A model generated the notes under the pieces. It was not told the DNA's origin, searched no databases, and worked only from the letters and a program-made list of their open reading frames with translations. The position numbers and the translations under genes are program-made. From Antedon bifida (Eukaryota > Echinodermata > Crinoidea > Comatulida > Antedonidae): a stretch of 64,000 nt of DNA. The DNA lies in contig OY727098.1 in NCBI GenBank assembly GCA_963402885.1, positions 1,483,001 to 1,547,000 on the forward strand, in the 5' to 3' direction. Below, piece by piece: positions 12,001 through 21,286 of this stretch. Each line of letters starts with the position of its first letter. Positions within the stretch are counted from its first letter, which is position 1.

Positions 12001-15000
12001 ATGTTGCATTTTTCACCTTTGACACAGAATGCAAGACTCTAGCCATGTCAAGCGGAGATGATTGATGTTTGAATTATTATTCAAAATATAATTAACTTTC
12101 TGGTGTTATTTTAAAACACTTTTCTTTGAGAATATTTTTTATATTTTCTATATAAATAATATATTGTTTAGATAATTATTGTGTTGCTTGTTTTCAACAA
12201 TTGGATTAGTGCGTTGTGCTTTGAAGGTATAATAATAGCACATTCAGTAAACAGGTATGCACGTCACTAAGCTTGTTATTACATGAAAGAACATTGTTTT
12301 TATTGTTTCAATCGTGATATGAATTCATACGAAAGTACATTTAGCAGACATTCAGACTATTTTTTAAAATGTTAAATATAAACATTTTTGTTTTCAAGTT
12401 CTTATGATTATCTAATTACCATATTATGTTTTAATTTTGTTTACACAGTGGCGCACCAACATTTTTAAATGCAAGACAGAACCATGTAAGTTATTATTTG
12501 AGTAAAATTTACTACTGTATATATATATATATATATATATATAAGAGTCGCTATCCAATCGAGTTCGAACAATACCATGAAAGCCCCAGTGGTCTAATGG
12601 TTAGGACATCTGCATATCAAGCAGGCGGTCCGAGTTCGAGTCTCGGTTGGGGCGGCTTTTTCTCATTCTCACAGATTTCCTCATCTTTATCGTTTCAAAT
12701 TAATTAATTAAATTTCAGTATATCACCGGGCGGTTTAGAATTAATGTTCTTTGCCTGTTGTGTTTATATATGTATATATAAGTTGTGTTTATATATATAT
12801 ATATATATAAATTGTGTTTATATATATATATATAAGTTGTGTTTATATATATATATAAGTTGTGTTTATATGCATATAATATATTTACCGTATTTATACT
12901 GAATAAAAAAAAAAAATTATAACATTTATTATTACTAATTAATTAACATATCACTATAATGAATAACATGAACAATGATCAATTAGAAGAAATACATTGT
13001 TTTTGCTTAAAATGCTTTGAAATAAATTAATAAAATTAATTTGGAATATAAAGATCATTTTAAAAACAACAAAAACTAAAAATCAAATGAAGTTTTTAAA
13101 TAGAAGGGATCCTTTCCTTGCCATGGTTCAATTACAAGTAAAAGAGTAAATCTGATAAAAGTAAAATTATTTTTATTTTATTCCAGATTCAACGTTCTCA
13201 AGCAGAAGTGTATGATAATCCAGCATGTACTATGGAAAATGGGGATGTTCATTCTCCTCAGAGGTATGTACATTTAGCCTCAAGTTGCAGATCATATTTA
13301 TATTTCGCTTTTAAAGAAAATTACACATTTTGGTAAATAAGATCCTCTGTAATACTACATTGCAAAAAATATTGCTATAGACAATTACATGTAATAGAGA
13401 TTTCTGTTGTTATTTTAAGTAATACCTTTATATAATTTTAGAGAGGAAACTGAATCTGAACAAGCTGATTTAGTAGGCAGTGGTCCCCCAAGTTACACAA
13501 GCGAAGAGAGGGCGACAGCTTCACCATCACACCAATACAAGTCCATATCAGAAATGCAAGACTTCACAGATGCAGCAACTCTTGAAAGAAAAGAGATGCT
13601 GTTGTATGATCCACCACATAGGGATGGCTACTCATCGTCGCCAGAGGGTCATAATGCCCCCGCAGCCCCTTCAACATCTCCACCTATGTCCACTCCAGTA
13701 ACTCTGCAAGGGGTGTACGTAACCCCAGCCAAAGATGTCGAACAATATAATCCACCAACCATGTCCAGTTTTCAACCTATTGACCAACAGCCACCACCCT
13801 CCAAAATGGACACTGACAATTCGCCTCTGCCATTTGATTTACCCCCACCCCCAGAGTATCCACCACCTCCAGAGAACTATAGAGAAGATGATGAATCAAG
13901 TTATGGCAGGCCTAGTCTTAGTTCATGTACAGAAAGTGAAGAGGTAAGATTCATATGCCAATAAAGACACTTTTATTTTGCTCCATTTTGATAAATGTAC
14001 TGCATATAGAAGCCCTATTAATGTTACAGCAGAAAGCCCACAATGACAAAGATTTGATAGTTGGAAATTACATTATGTTTAATGCGTGTTAATATATTTC
14101 CCCTGTGGCAACCTGTCAGATTCATTGAGAACAATATATTCAATTCTAATTGTTGAATATTGCTTTTGCTTTTAGGAAATCCTCGAACTACTGTTAAAAT
14201 GTGTGGATAAAAAACAGAGTCTACATATGAAAATATAAAAACAAGAAAATTAATTAGTTAGATAATAACTATTTTTATTGGTCATTAGGCTGTTGAATTT
14301 GTCTGATTGGAAAACAAATGCATGGTAACATTTTATAAATTAAGGTTTTATTATGTAACATTAATAGGGCTCCTGTATGTATTGTTTACCTGCAGTTTGT
14401 ACCTATATTCCAACCCATAACCCTCAGCTTTAATTATGATATACTGTAACGAGCAAATGCATTATTTAGTTTTTGGTAACCTGGTACTGCATTGTGATTT
14501 TTGCATACATTCTTGTAAATGTTGTGGAATTTTAACTCTAGGTTCCAACATAGGTAGTTAGTAGCACCCTAGACTCTCTTTATACCATCACTGCATTGAT
14601 ACTTGTTTGCATACTGTACCTATCCTCTGGTGCTAGTGAGAGTACATAATAAATCTCCATCTACACTATCAAACTAGTTTGACAAAAAAATGTGCCCAAA
14701 TATGGTAGTGATATGCTTAAATATGGTAGTGATATGACATAATGTCCATATATGTGCACATCACCTTTTTTTGTTACATAAAGTTTGATAGTGTAGACAG
14801 AGCTTAAGAAGAAATATAGAGAACCATACTAATAAACATACAAGTGGTCAACGTATAGACTTAAAAATTCTGCAATATAACATGGATTTTAAACATAGAA
14901 TCATTCTTTTTTTGGCATGACCTTTGGCATGACCTTTAGACATTAAACAAGCATACCATACATTGCATGGTCATTTTTATATATTTTTCATTTCCTTTCC

Positions 15001-16741
15001 ATTTCATAAAACATAGGAATATCAACTTTAACAAATTAACAGGTATTATTATCATCATTTTATTATTAAGTGCATGTTTTATGTTGAAATATAAACTAAA
15101 GTTTATAACTTAAAAGTTGAGGTGGCAGCTATCTGGAAGTGAACTTATAGTAAATTTCGTCAATATTTGTATTTAGTTTGGATGAAGATTAACCTGCTCA
15201 TCTATCTCTTTATTTTGAATGCATTTCTTTTCAATTTAATTTGCTTTATACATGGAGACTCTCTAACTTATTTCTCCATGCTTTATATTACTATGTAAAA
15301 GATCACTTTTGTACTTAAATTACTTTTTAGGATTAAACAAATCTTCTTTTCTTCTAAACTACAAAACTTACGAGGCCTTAAAGTAGAAATAAAAGCAGCC
15401 TGAATAGAAGTGCACTTTTAGTTAACAGAAATTGTAGAAATAATTTAATAACTGTCTGTCCTATTTTTAAAGATATTTCTTATATATTTTTCCTATGTTT
15501 ATTTTTATTTTGCTGCATATTTTGCTTTTTTGCCTTATTTTTCATATTTTCCTTGCTGTGTTTTTGTAATCAAATCCATAATTTCAATCCTATTTTTACA
15601 TTTTCGCTTAAAAACCATCTCAACTATCTTTAATGATAATTTGTTTGCCAGAGATTTTTTATTACTGAATTCAATGAGTCAGTTTTAAGAGTAGAGACAT
15701 GAAATAAAAAAATGGCAAACCATCTTTTTATTGAAATATAATACTACAATAACTCCTTGAAAACAGAATCTGGGGTGGTTGGGGAAGACTGAGGCTAGAC
15801 TTATACATAGGTTGTTTTGCATGGAAATTACTAAGCTCAAATCTGCAACAGAAAAATAATATAAAGTGAAACATAAATTGTATCTTTAGTATTCAGGCAT
15901 TCATGGTAAAATTTAGTAAGACGCGCTTTTGCCTTCTGTATGATTAAAAGGGGAATTGCTATTTATCGAATTGGAAAGTTATATAGGACAGTCCCAGATA
16001 CCATGTCCTTTACAACACAAAAGAAAAGACTAAAATTATTACTAGAACAGTTACTGAATTAAACTATATATATATACAGTAATGCATCAATTAAGGGGAC
16101 ACCTTGATGACCTAACAAAATTCCCCTTCATAGGGTGTCTCCTAAACTGTCGTGTTATAAAAATGTAATGCCCATTCTTTGAAAAATGTCACCTTTATAA
16201 CGGTTTCCCTTATATAAAGGTCCCAAAAAGGTGTGCTAATGTATTACATGTACTACCTATCATAAGACATGCCCCTCCATTTAATTTATGCAAAAAAATA
16301 TGGTAAAAACGGTTCTATTTATATTTTCATTTGCTTTACTTTACGGTATTGTTATATTTTCAGAAGCAACAAAACACCTTATACAATTCACAAGTTGGTA
16401 TGATGCCACCACCTGTGCCGTTTGCATCCCAAGATCCCGTTGCCACTCCGTTCGGATCCTGGAATCCTGCAAACAATCTAAAGCTGAGGCATATTGAAAG
16501 ACGGGATCCCGATAGAACAACTATTATTGCTACTTATAAAGTAAATCACAGCGTGTCTGGAAAAACAAACGAAAAACTCGACACAACGTCGATTAGCGAT
16601 TCGGGCGTGAACAGTGAACACGGATCTCCTGCATCGCATTCACCACAAGAGGGCAGTTTTAGTTCCGACGAGGTTGAGTCAGTTGAAACAAAAGAACAAT
16701 GGGGTGAAAATTTAGACAATGTACAGATTACAGCGTTGTGA
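40..16741 (+). CDS. Cadherin-superfamily transmembrane protein (CDH23/PCDH15-like), 3' part of gene
   Basis: Calcium-dependent adhesion protein, 23 exons, 5' end outside the window. Exons read: 40-122, 471-555, 725-853, 1467-1772, 2113-2328, 2556-2675, 3100-3213, 4604-4728, 5084-5193, 5876-6034, 6418-6548, 6740-6958, 7422-7648, 7982-8179, 8507-8521, 9366-9455, 9746-9793, 11162-11200, 11914-11934, 12449-12485, 13187-13263, 13442-13943, 16364-16741. All have AG acceptors and GT donors, phases match, and the sum is 3429 nt (1142 aa + stop). Six cadherin repeats end in motifs such as DSNDNNP, DVNDNGP, NINDNNP and DINDNPP. A non-cadherin membrane-proximal domain follows, then a TM helix (about residues 712-738) and a ~400-residue tail rich in Pro and Ser ending in ITAL, a PDZ-ligand-like C-terminus. 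The membrane-proximal domain, single TM and PDZ-like end resemble the hair-bundle/microvillar cadherins CDH23, PCDH15 and Cad99C; which ortholog it is cannot be decided by eye. Confidence 0.93.
1950..2020 (-). mobile_element. tRNA-like SINE head, reverse strand
   Basis: On the reverse strand an A-box-like GGCCTAGTGGTTA and a B-box GGTTCAAGTCC are spaced as in a tRNA, with an anticodon-stem-like CTTGG/TCAAG between them. Structure is degenerate. It lies in the intron between cadherin exons 1467-1772 and 2113-2328. Confidence 0.4.
2359..2461 (+). mobile_element. MITE-A copy 1, 3' truncated
   Basis: Starts with AAGCTCTGTCTACACTT and contains AAATATGGTAGTGATATG and ATCATCATGTCCATATA; the right terminal repeat is missing. 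Confidence 0.75.
2694..3019. mobile_element. MITE-B copy 1 (TGTATTGTCCCC ends)
   Basis: Left TTAAAGATATATTGTCCCCC and right GGGGGACAATACATCTTTAA are inverted repeats. The middle contains a GGCTGCCAGCCAAT hairpin. It lies between cadherin exons 2556-2675 and 3100-3213. Confidence 0.75.
3755..4021 (+). mobile_element. MITE-A copy 2, with internal insertion
   Basis: Left end AAGCTCTGTTTACACTATCA and right end AATAGTGTAGACAGAGCTT are present, but about 150 bp of unrelated sequence (3832-3985) replaces the usual right half. Confidence 0.7.
4891..5055 (-). mobile_element. Dispersed repeat C copy 1
   Basis: CACTGATGAAAGGCTAGTGT ... TCTGGCTGTTTTTACTTTAT ... TTGCCTTTGG matches the reverse complement of 38523-38670. 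Confidence 0.6.
5225..5460 (+). mobile_element. SINE copy related to those at 6183 and 11283
   Basis: Shares the tRNA-like head (TTGGTTGTTGATATGCTTGC, GGTTCAATC) with 6183-6370 and the body AGCTTTGCGTCAGGGTGTTG with the reverse of 11293-11335 and, less well, of 32664-32720. Confidence 0.45.
6183..6370 (+). mobile_element. tRNA-derived SINE copy in cadherin intron
   Basis: Begins with TAGCTTGGTGGTTGACGTGC (A-box-like) and GGATTCAATGC (decayed B-box). A related copy lies at 5225-5460. Confidence 0.4.
6565..6686 (+). mobile_element. MITE-A copy 3, 5' truncated
   Basis: Begins at AACTAGTTAGACAAAAAA without the outer left repeat; right end GATAGTGTAGACAGAGCTT intact. Confidence 0.75.
7422..8179 (+). 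other. Membrane-proximal domain and transmembrane helix of the cadherin
   Basis: Two exons (7422-7648, 7982-8179). After the last KINDN motif come about 95 residues with no cadherin signature, including HFYAINRDTGVPLTSDEI and then DTILPEGAFLTVM. This fits the position of the membrane-adjacent ferredoxin-like (MAD) domain of CDH23 and PCDH15, where the chain is directly followed by the membrane. The helix LEYILIIIFACLLFIFTFLA plus VVVYV is followed by the stop-transfer WKK and a basic stretch RRQMEREKQAR. The MAD assignment is by position and general look, not by alignment. Confidence 0.6.
8253..8380 (+). mobile_element. MITE-A copy 4
   Basis: Left AAGCTCTGTCCACACTATCA, right GATAGTGTAGAAAGAGGTT; internal CATATATGGTAGTGATATG. 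Confidence 0.85.
8507..8521 (+). CDS. 15-nt in-frame microexon in the cadherin juxtamembrane tail
   Basis: TTAACAG acceptor and GTAAAC donor frame a 15-nt exon. It enters and leaves in phase 2, so it adds five residues (ASTDR) between the TM exon and exon 9366-9455 and can be skipped without loss of frame. Microexons of this size are easily missed by gene finders. It is probably an alternative exon; transcript data would decide. Confidence 0.5.
9011..9146 (+). mobile_element. MITE-A copy 5, near-perfect termini
   Basis: Left AAGCTCTGTCTACACTATCA and right GATAGTGTAGACAGAGCTT are a perfect inverted repeat; the repeat continues outward into the flanks (8997-9160). Confidence 0.9.
9366..12485 (+). 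CDS. Run of small, mostly symmetric exons in the cadherin cytoplasmic tail
   Basis: Exons 9366-9455 (90 nt), 9746-9793 (48 nt), 11162-11200 (39 nt), 11914-11934 (21 nt) and 12449-12485 (37 nt). The first four all enter and leave in phase 2, so any subset can be included with the frame kept. They encode KRQMEREKQARMYVPMYTNL..ATEM, DLIRISELSSDVHLR, SNPVYYDDQSVQ, SEQLFPK and GAPTFLNARQNH. Donor of 9746-9793 is the weaker GTTAGC. The tract contains an NPVYY motif, a possible phospho-tyrosine docking site. Confidence 0.65.
11283..11485 (-). mobile_element. SINE body (reverse) abutting a tRNA-like head
   Basis: 11293-11335 reads on the reverse strand as the SINE body seen at 5340-5380. Directly next to it, 11411-11485 has forward A-box TGGTCTAGAGG and B-box GGTTCGAGTC. 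The two parts point in opposite directions, so this may be two insertions. Confidence 0.4.
12583..12654 (+). tRNA. tRNA-like gene with Glu-type body and anticodon AUC
   Basis: A full 72-nt cloverleaf: acceptor GCCCCAG/TTGGGGC, D arm GTCT..GGAC, anticodon stem TCTGC/GCAGG with loop ATATCAA, 4-nt variable loop, T arm CCGAG-TTCGAGT-CTCGG, discriminator G. A-box TGGTCTAATGG and B-box GGTTCGA-type sequences are intact and TTTTT follows at 12657. The body resembles metazoan tRNA-Glu, but the anticodon reads 5'-AUC-3' (Asp GAU), which animals normally do not use. It lies in sense orientation inside a cadherin intron. It may be a functional variant or a recently changed pseudogene/SINE founder. Confidence 0.65.
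12763..12875 (+). repeat. TA-rich tandem repeat (TTGTGTTTATATATATA)
   Basis: Four units of TTGTGTTTA followed by TA runs and AAG; a pure (TA)n run lies at 12517-12542. Confidence 0.8.
13187..16741 (+). CDS. Cadherin C-terminal tail exons
   Basis: Three exons: 13187-13263, 13442-13943 and terminal 16364-16741. The middle exon encodes a proline-rich stretch (QPPPPS, LPPPPEYPPPPENY) likely to bind SH3 or WW domains. The last exon encodes MMPPPVPF, a Ser-rich acidic region and the C-terminus DNVQITAL followed by TGA. CDH23 ends in ITEL, which binds harmonin PDZ domains (established knowledge); ITAL is of the same form. Confidence 0.85.
14652..14805 (+). mobile_element. MITE-A copy 6
   Basis: Ends AATCTCCATCTACACTATCA and GATAGTGTAGACAGAGCTT; internal TATGGTAGTGATATG motif is doubled. 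Confidence 0.85.
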
Positions 16742-16808
16742 TATTGATTGACCAGTGGATGATGGATGCTTTAATCTCTTATTAATTATGTATTTAATAT
16801 TAATTCTG

Positions 16809-16814
16809 AATAAA
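16809..16814 (+). promoter_or_regulatory. Poly(A) signal AATAAA of the cadherin gene
   Basis: Canonical AATAAA lies 68 nt after the TGA stop at 16739-16741, followed by GT-rich sequence. It is the first canonical signal downstream of the coding region. Confidence 0.5.
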
Positions 16815-17069
16815 TTGCATCCTTTCAGTTCTTATGATACAATGATTAATTCATTAATTTCAATAACTAGTATTTAGGTTTATAATTTATTAATTGATGA
16901 TGGTCAAACTACAAATATTGATTACACGCAAACACTAGTGTAGTTTCGCACACACTTGTCAAGTTAGTGTTTTTGTAAAAAATTAAATATAGAAAGCATG
17001 TTTACATTTTAACTATAATATGTATTGTGTTTCAGATACAGTAGAACCACTATTAAGAGGATACATTTA

Positions 17070-17219
17070 AAGTTCTGTCTACACTATCAGACTTTATGTG
17101 ATGTGCCCAAATATGGAAGTGATATGCACAAATATGGTAGTGCTATGACATTATCATGTCCATTTATGGGCGCATCACATTTTTTTGTCACATAAAGTGT
17201 GATAGTGTAGACAGAGCTT
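17070..17219 (+). mobile_element. MITE-A copy 7, nested in a CAGTAGAAC-ended element
   Basis: Ends AAGTTCTGTCTACACTATCA and GATAGTGTAGACAGAGCTT. It lies inside the element 17039-17419 and must have inserted later. Confidence 0.85.
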
Positions 17220-17228
17220 AAGCCCAAC

Positions 17229-17333
17229 AAGTGTCCCCTGAATAGTAGTGTCCCCTGAATAGAAGTGTCCCCTGAATAGTAGTGTCCCCTGAATAGAAGT
17301 GTCCCCTGAATAGTAGTGTCCCCTGAATAGAGG
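17229..17333 (+). repeat. 17-bp tandem repeat
   Basis: Unit GTGTCCCCTGAATAGTA / GTGTCCCCTGAATAGAA alternating, about six copies, inside the CAGTAGAAC-ended element. Confidence 0.9.
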
Positions 17334-18375
17334 TTGGTTGTATAGTTATATATACATATATATACATATTGCCCCTTGTTCATTTCACATCCAAGTGTCC
17401 CTCTAATAGCGTTCTACTGTGTGTACATTCAATTGATGGCAGCTACTGAAAGTTATATTTTAAAACAATATTTAATTTACAGAGTACAGTATTTAAGTTG
17501 TTTAATTTATTTCATCATATAAATGTTAATTGAAAGTGCAATTAAAATTTTGTCCAAATTTATATTATGAAATCTTCCATCCATTGTAATAATTATTTAT
17601 TATAAAATTAATCATTATATTATTATCCACATTAAAAGCTGTATGGCTTTGTGTTATTATATTTTGAAAGAGTGAATTCAATTTCATATATAGTCCTAAT
17701 AATTATAAGACATTTATTTATTATTTATTATTTATAGTATTTAATAAAAAAAAAACACAATACATTCCAAAAATCAAATGAAATTTCTGATTTTTAAAAT
17801 ATTAAAGTAGTGTGAAAAGGACAAATGCAGCTAAAAATGAGATTGTATATTTATAAAACATCTATTACCTTGATAATAATTAAATAAAATAATTTGCTAA
17901 AAACATTTTGAATACTTTTTATTAATGTAATATAATATTTGTATTACCAAGTTGCTATTTAAAATGATATGCGAATACACAATATTTTGAATAGCTATAT
18001 GATATATTATTATTGTTTTATCCTATTTATTTAAGTGAAAATATATTCAATTTGCTGACAACTCTATAATAATTCTTTACATATACAAATAGAACCACTT
18101 TGGGTTCCAAAGGCGTTGACCATCAATTTGTTGTTGTTTCACACTGTGTCCCCTTAATATGGGTGTTCCAAAGGAGCGGTTCTAGTCTAAAGGTACATTC
18201 ATACACGGAGTAGTTCAATTCAAATTAAATCATCTTTCGTTCGTAAATCATCTGTGAAATGTACAGTACCTCCGATCCAGTTTTCTTCGTTTTAGTAAAA
18301 TGTATTTGTTGGGTTAAGCCTCAAGTTGGATCAGCTCCCTGGTTGGATCTAGACGACCAACTGATAGGGTTAATT

Positions 18376-18600
18376 GCTGGGGGTCTAAAATAATGGTGGG
18401 GTGCGCTGGGGGTCTAAAATAATGGTGGGGTGTGCTGGGGGTCTAAAATAATGGTGGGGTGTGCTGGGGGTCTAAAATAATGGTGGGGTGTGCTGGGGGT
18501 CTAAAATAATGGTGGGGTGTGCTGGGGGTCTAAAATAATGGTGGGGTGTGCTGGGGGTCTAAAATAATGGTGGGGTGTGTTGGGGGTCTAAAATGATGGA
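18376..18600 (+). repeat. 29-bp minisatellite, eight near-identical copies
   Basis: Unit GCTGGGGGTCTAAAATAATG plus GTGGGGTGT, starting at 18376, 18405, 18434 and so on. Decayed units continue to about 18740. Strand bias: G-rich on +. Confidence 0.9.
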
Positions 18601-18885
18601 TTTCAATGAGGAGGGTCCATAATGATGGGTTTTGCTGGGGGTAAAAAGATGGGGGTTTGTTAAAAAATGAGGTTACTAGGGCTCTAGCATGATGAGATTC
18701 GCTGCAGGTCTAAAATAATGCGGTGCGTGCTGGGGTTTACCTATACTACTGTTGGCATTTTTTTCAAAGTTTGCGAAAATAGTGATGCCATTCGATATAG
18801 CCCTACATACTTATTCTTGCAGTTTGTAATAGGTACTTTTAAATATCCCCCTTTCCCCAACACTCTCTCCCATCCTCTCAGCCCG

Positions 18886-18910
18886 CCCCCCCCCCCCCCC
18901 CCCCCCCCCC
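18886..18910 (+). repeat. 25-base C homopolymer
   Basis: Uninterrupted C run following CATCCTCTCAGCCCG; assembly length here is unreliable. A shorter run is at 32182-32200. Confidence 0.9.
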
Positions 18911-19399
18911 ATTCAAGAATATCTGAAGTGGTGATTTAATGGATCAAACATGTGTGCCTTATATAATATTTAATAATAATATTATTACAAAATTATGAAG
19001 TAACTTTAGTCTCACGTTATAAATATGAGGCACCAAATGTATCCTATTTCAATGAGTTGTTATATTTAGTTTTTTTTCTCGATTTTTTAAAAATTATTTT
19101 GTTTTTACATAATCTTGTGAATTTTATAAATGCAATTTAAAATAATGTAATATATGGTTAGCAATTATAAAGTGTATAATATTTCCTTTATTTTATATTA
19201 AACTGCGAACTGTATAGTTAGCAGCAGTCGAGTAGTAACATTAGATTTTATTACATACAGTAGACCTACATTTTGAGTAAGAAACTTTATTATTAATTTC
19301 TTATATTCACGTTTTACGCACAAACAGTTTGTGATGACGCGTCAATAATTGTTAAATACGTCATTAAAGTGTTGTTTGCTAAACGTGTTTGATGCTTTG

Positions 19400-19558
19400 A
19401 TGCGTCAAAATTGGTTGCTCATACGAAACGCGTGTAGAGATGAATAAGAAACGCTATATTGCGTCAACATTGGTTACTCATTCGAAACGCGTGTAGAGAT
19501 GAATAAGAAAACGCTATATTGCGTCAGCATTTGTTACTCATTCGAAACGCGTGAAGAG
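19400..19558 (+). repeat. 60-bp tandem repeat, about 2.7 copies
   Basis: Unit holds TGCGTCA, TTGGTTACTCATTCGAAACG, CGTGTAGAGATGAATAAGAA and ACGCTATAT. Confidence 0.85.
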
Positions 19559-19884
19559 CAAACGAGGAGCCCGGATTCAAATTTGAAAGTTGTGTCAATC
19601 AAATTAGTAATTCGATTTTTATTTGTTGATGACATAATGGTTGTTTTAATTTTGAAATATTGATGATCGGACATGATCGTGCGTGTAGTTCGTTCTATAG
19701 GCCTATTATTACCCAAGTATATCCAAGGTGGATTCACGGGTTTGGGAGTTGTCGAAGGCTGGATGAATGATGACTGAACGATGGGGAAACTTCGAAGTTC
19801 GTTTTTTGTTTCATTTCATTTGTTTCAAGTTTTGAATCATATATGCGCCTTTCTACCGTCTACTTCACAGATGATCATGGTCTA

Positions 19885-20020
19885 AAGCTCAAACTTTATG
19901 TGACAAAACAATGTGATGTGCCCATATATTGACATGATGATGTCATATAACTACCATATTTGAGCATATCACTACCATATTTGGGCACATCAAACTAGTG
20001 TGATAGTGTAAACAGAGCTT
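19885..20020 (-). mobile_element. MITE-A copy 8, reverse orientation
   Basis: The internal asymmetric part reads ATATCACTACCATATTTG on the + strand, the reverse of copies 1-7; right end GATAGTGTAAACAGAGCTT. Confidence 0.8.
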
Positions 20021-20963
20021 AATGTTAGCGCACATGCCAAAGTCGTTGGTTCAAGTATTTTAATTCAGTTGACTAGTCTAAGTACTTGAAAAATCAGCGA
20101 AAGTTTTATAAATAAACAATTACAAATCCTATCCCACCAATTGATTACGTTAGTTGGCATAGGTTTGTTGCAATGTATTATTGTAGAAATATGTGTTTCC
20201 AATTGATTTGAACACAAATTATTTATCTATATAAAGTTACAATACTTTTATTTAAAAAATCAATTTGAGATTGGTCCATTAAATTGTTTGTCTACTGATA
20301 AGTTTTTGTATGGTTTATTTTGTTGTAATTGTTTGCTTTGATTTCAGGTATTTACTTTTTTTTTACTTGGCTGAACCTAACGTATGCGCTACTTGACGTT
20401 GGCATTCAGAATTCGGTTTCTGTAAGATCAAATATAATGTTGGGTCGTTTCAATTTGAAAACAGTGGCAACAATTCAGTGGAACAACAGAAAAATAACCA
20501 CAGCGCCACCTATTTTAACCGACGGACCAACTCGAGAGAGTTGCACGTCACGCGCGGTTATTTAACTATGGCGCGCCAAGCTGTCATTTATTCATAAATA
20601 AATTTAACCTATCAGGGAGAATGGGTTATAATTATCCCGATATTTTTTCCAAAATTGTTAAAACCGTGTTTCCACAAAATATATAGGCCTACAATTTAAC
20701 GTCTATCTTTTTTTCTGTGAAAAAAAATAAATTGGGGGTTTTTTACGCGCCCGTCATACGCTGAACAAAAATGCCTACTAAATAAATGCACAAGGTTCCC
20801 TAATTCCTGGAGAGTAGGCCTACCACGTATAAAAAACATCCACGTATTCTACCGTATTTATTATTATTCAACACTGAGGATGTATATGTAAATAGACATT
20901 TCTCTGATATAGGAGGTCTACATGAGAGCTTGAAATTGCTCCCGAATTCCGTTCACAAAACCT

Positions 20964-21286
20964 AAAGCGTGGTTTTCCACTAGGACGCAACGCAAGGACG
21001 TACGTGTACAACGCAAGCGAGTTGACCCATAACAAGCCACTGTTCGAATAATCCATCGCTTGTGATTGGTAAAATCTACGTTGCGTTAAGCCGATTTTCC
21101 ACTAGGCGAATTTGTTCGCGCGAATCAAAAGCGCCAGCTCATACGCATGCGTATTTACGTTTCCATCTTCCAAATCCCTCTATACGCATGCGTATAAGAT
21201 GACGCTCTCGATTCGCGCGAACAAATTCGCTTAGTGGAAAATCAGCTTTACGTCCTTGCGTTGTGTCGCTAGTTGAACCACGCTTT
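20964..21286. mobile_element. MITE-C copy 1, split by a nested MITE
   Basis: Inverted ends AAAGCGTGGTTTTCCACTAG and the reverse of CTAGTTGAACCACGCTTT, with GACGCAACGCAAGGACGTA just inside. A second element (21089-21247) sits within its right half. Confidence 0.8.
21089..21247. mobile_element. Foldback MITE with TTA target duplication (Harbinger-like)
   Basis: Left AGCCGATTTTCCACTAGGCG and right (reversed) AGCTGATTTTCCACTAAGCG are long inverted repeats continuing through GAATTTGTTCGCGCGAATC. Flanking TTA at 21086-21088 and 21248-21250 is a 3-bp target duplication; removing the element plus one TTA restores the CGTTGCGTTTACGTCC of the host MITE-C. A 3-bp TWA duplication is typical of PIF/Harbinger elements. 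Confidence 0.85.

Larger units (their letters stand above)
17039..17419. mobile_element. CAGTAGAAC-ended element (pogo-like ends)
   Basis: Left CAGTAGAACCACTATTAAGA and right (reversed) CAGTAGAACGCTATTAGAGG. Inside are MITE-A copy 7 and a 17-bp tandem repeat. Similar termini occur at 38952-39155. Confidence 0.6.

Noticed and set aside
17087-17383. 98-aa minus-strand ORF with repeated GDTSIQGTLLFR-like units
   Set aside because: Translation of the 17-bp tandem repeat and a MITE.
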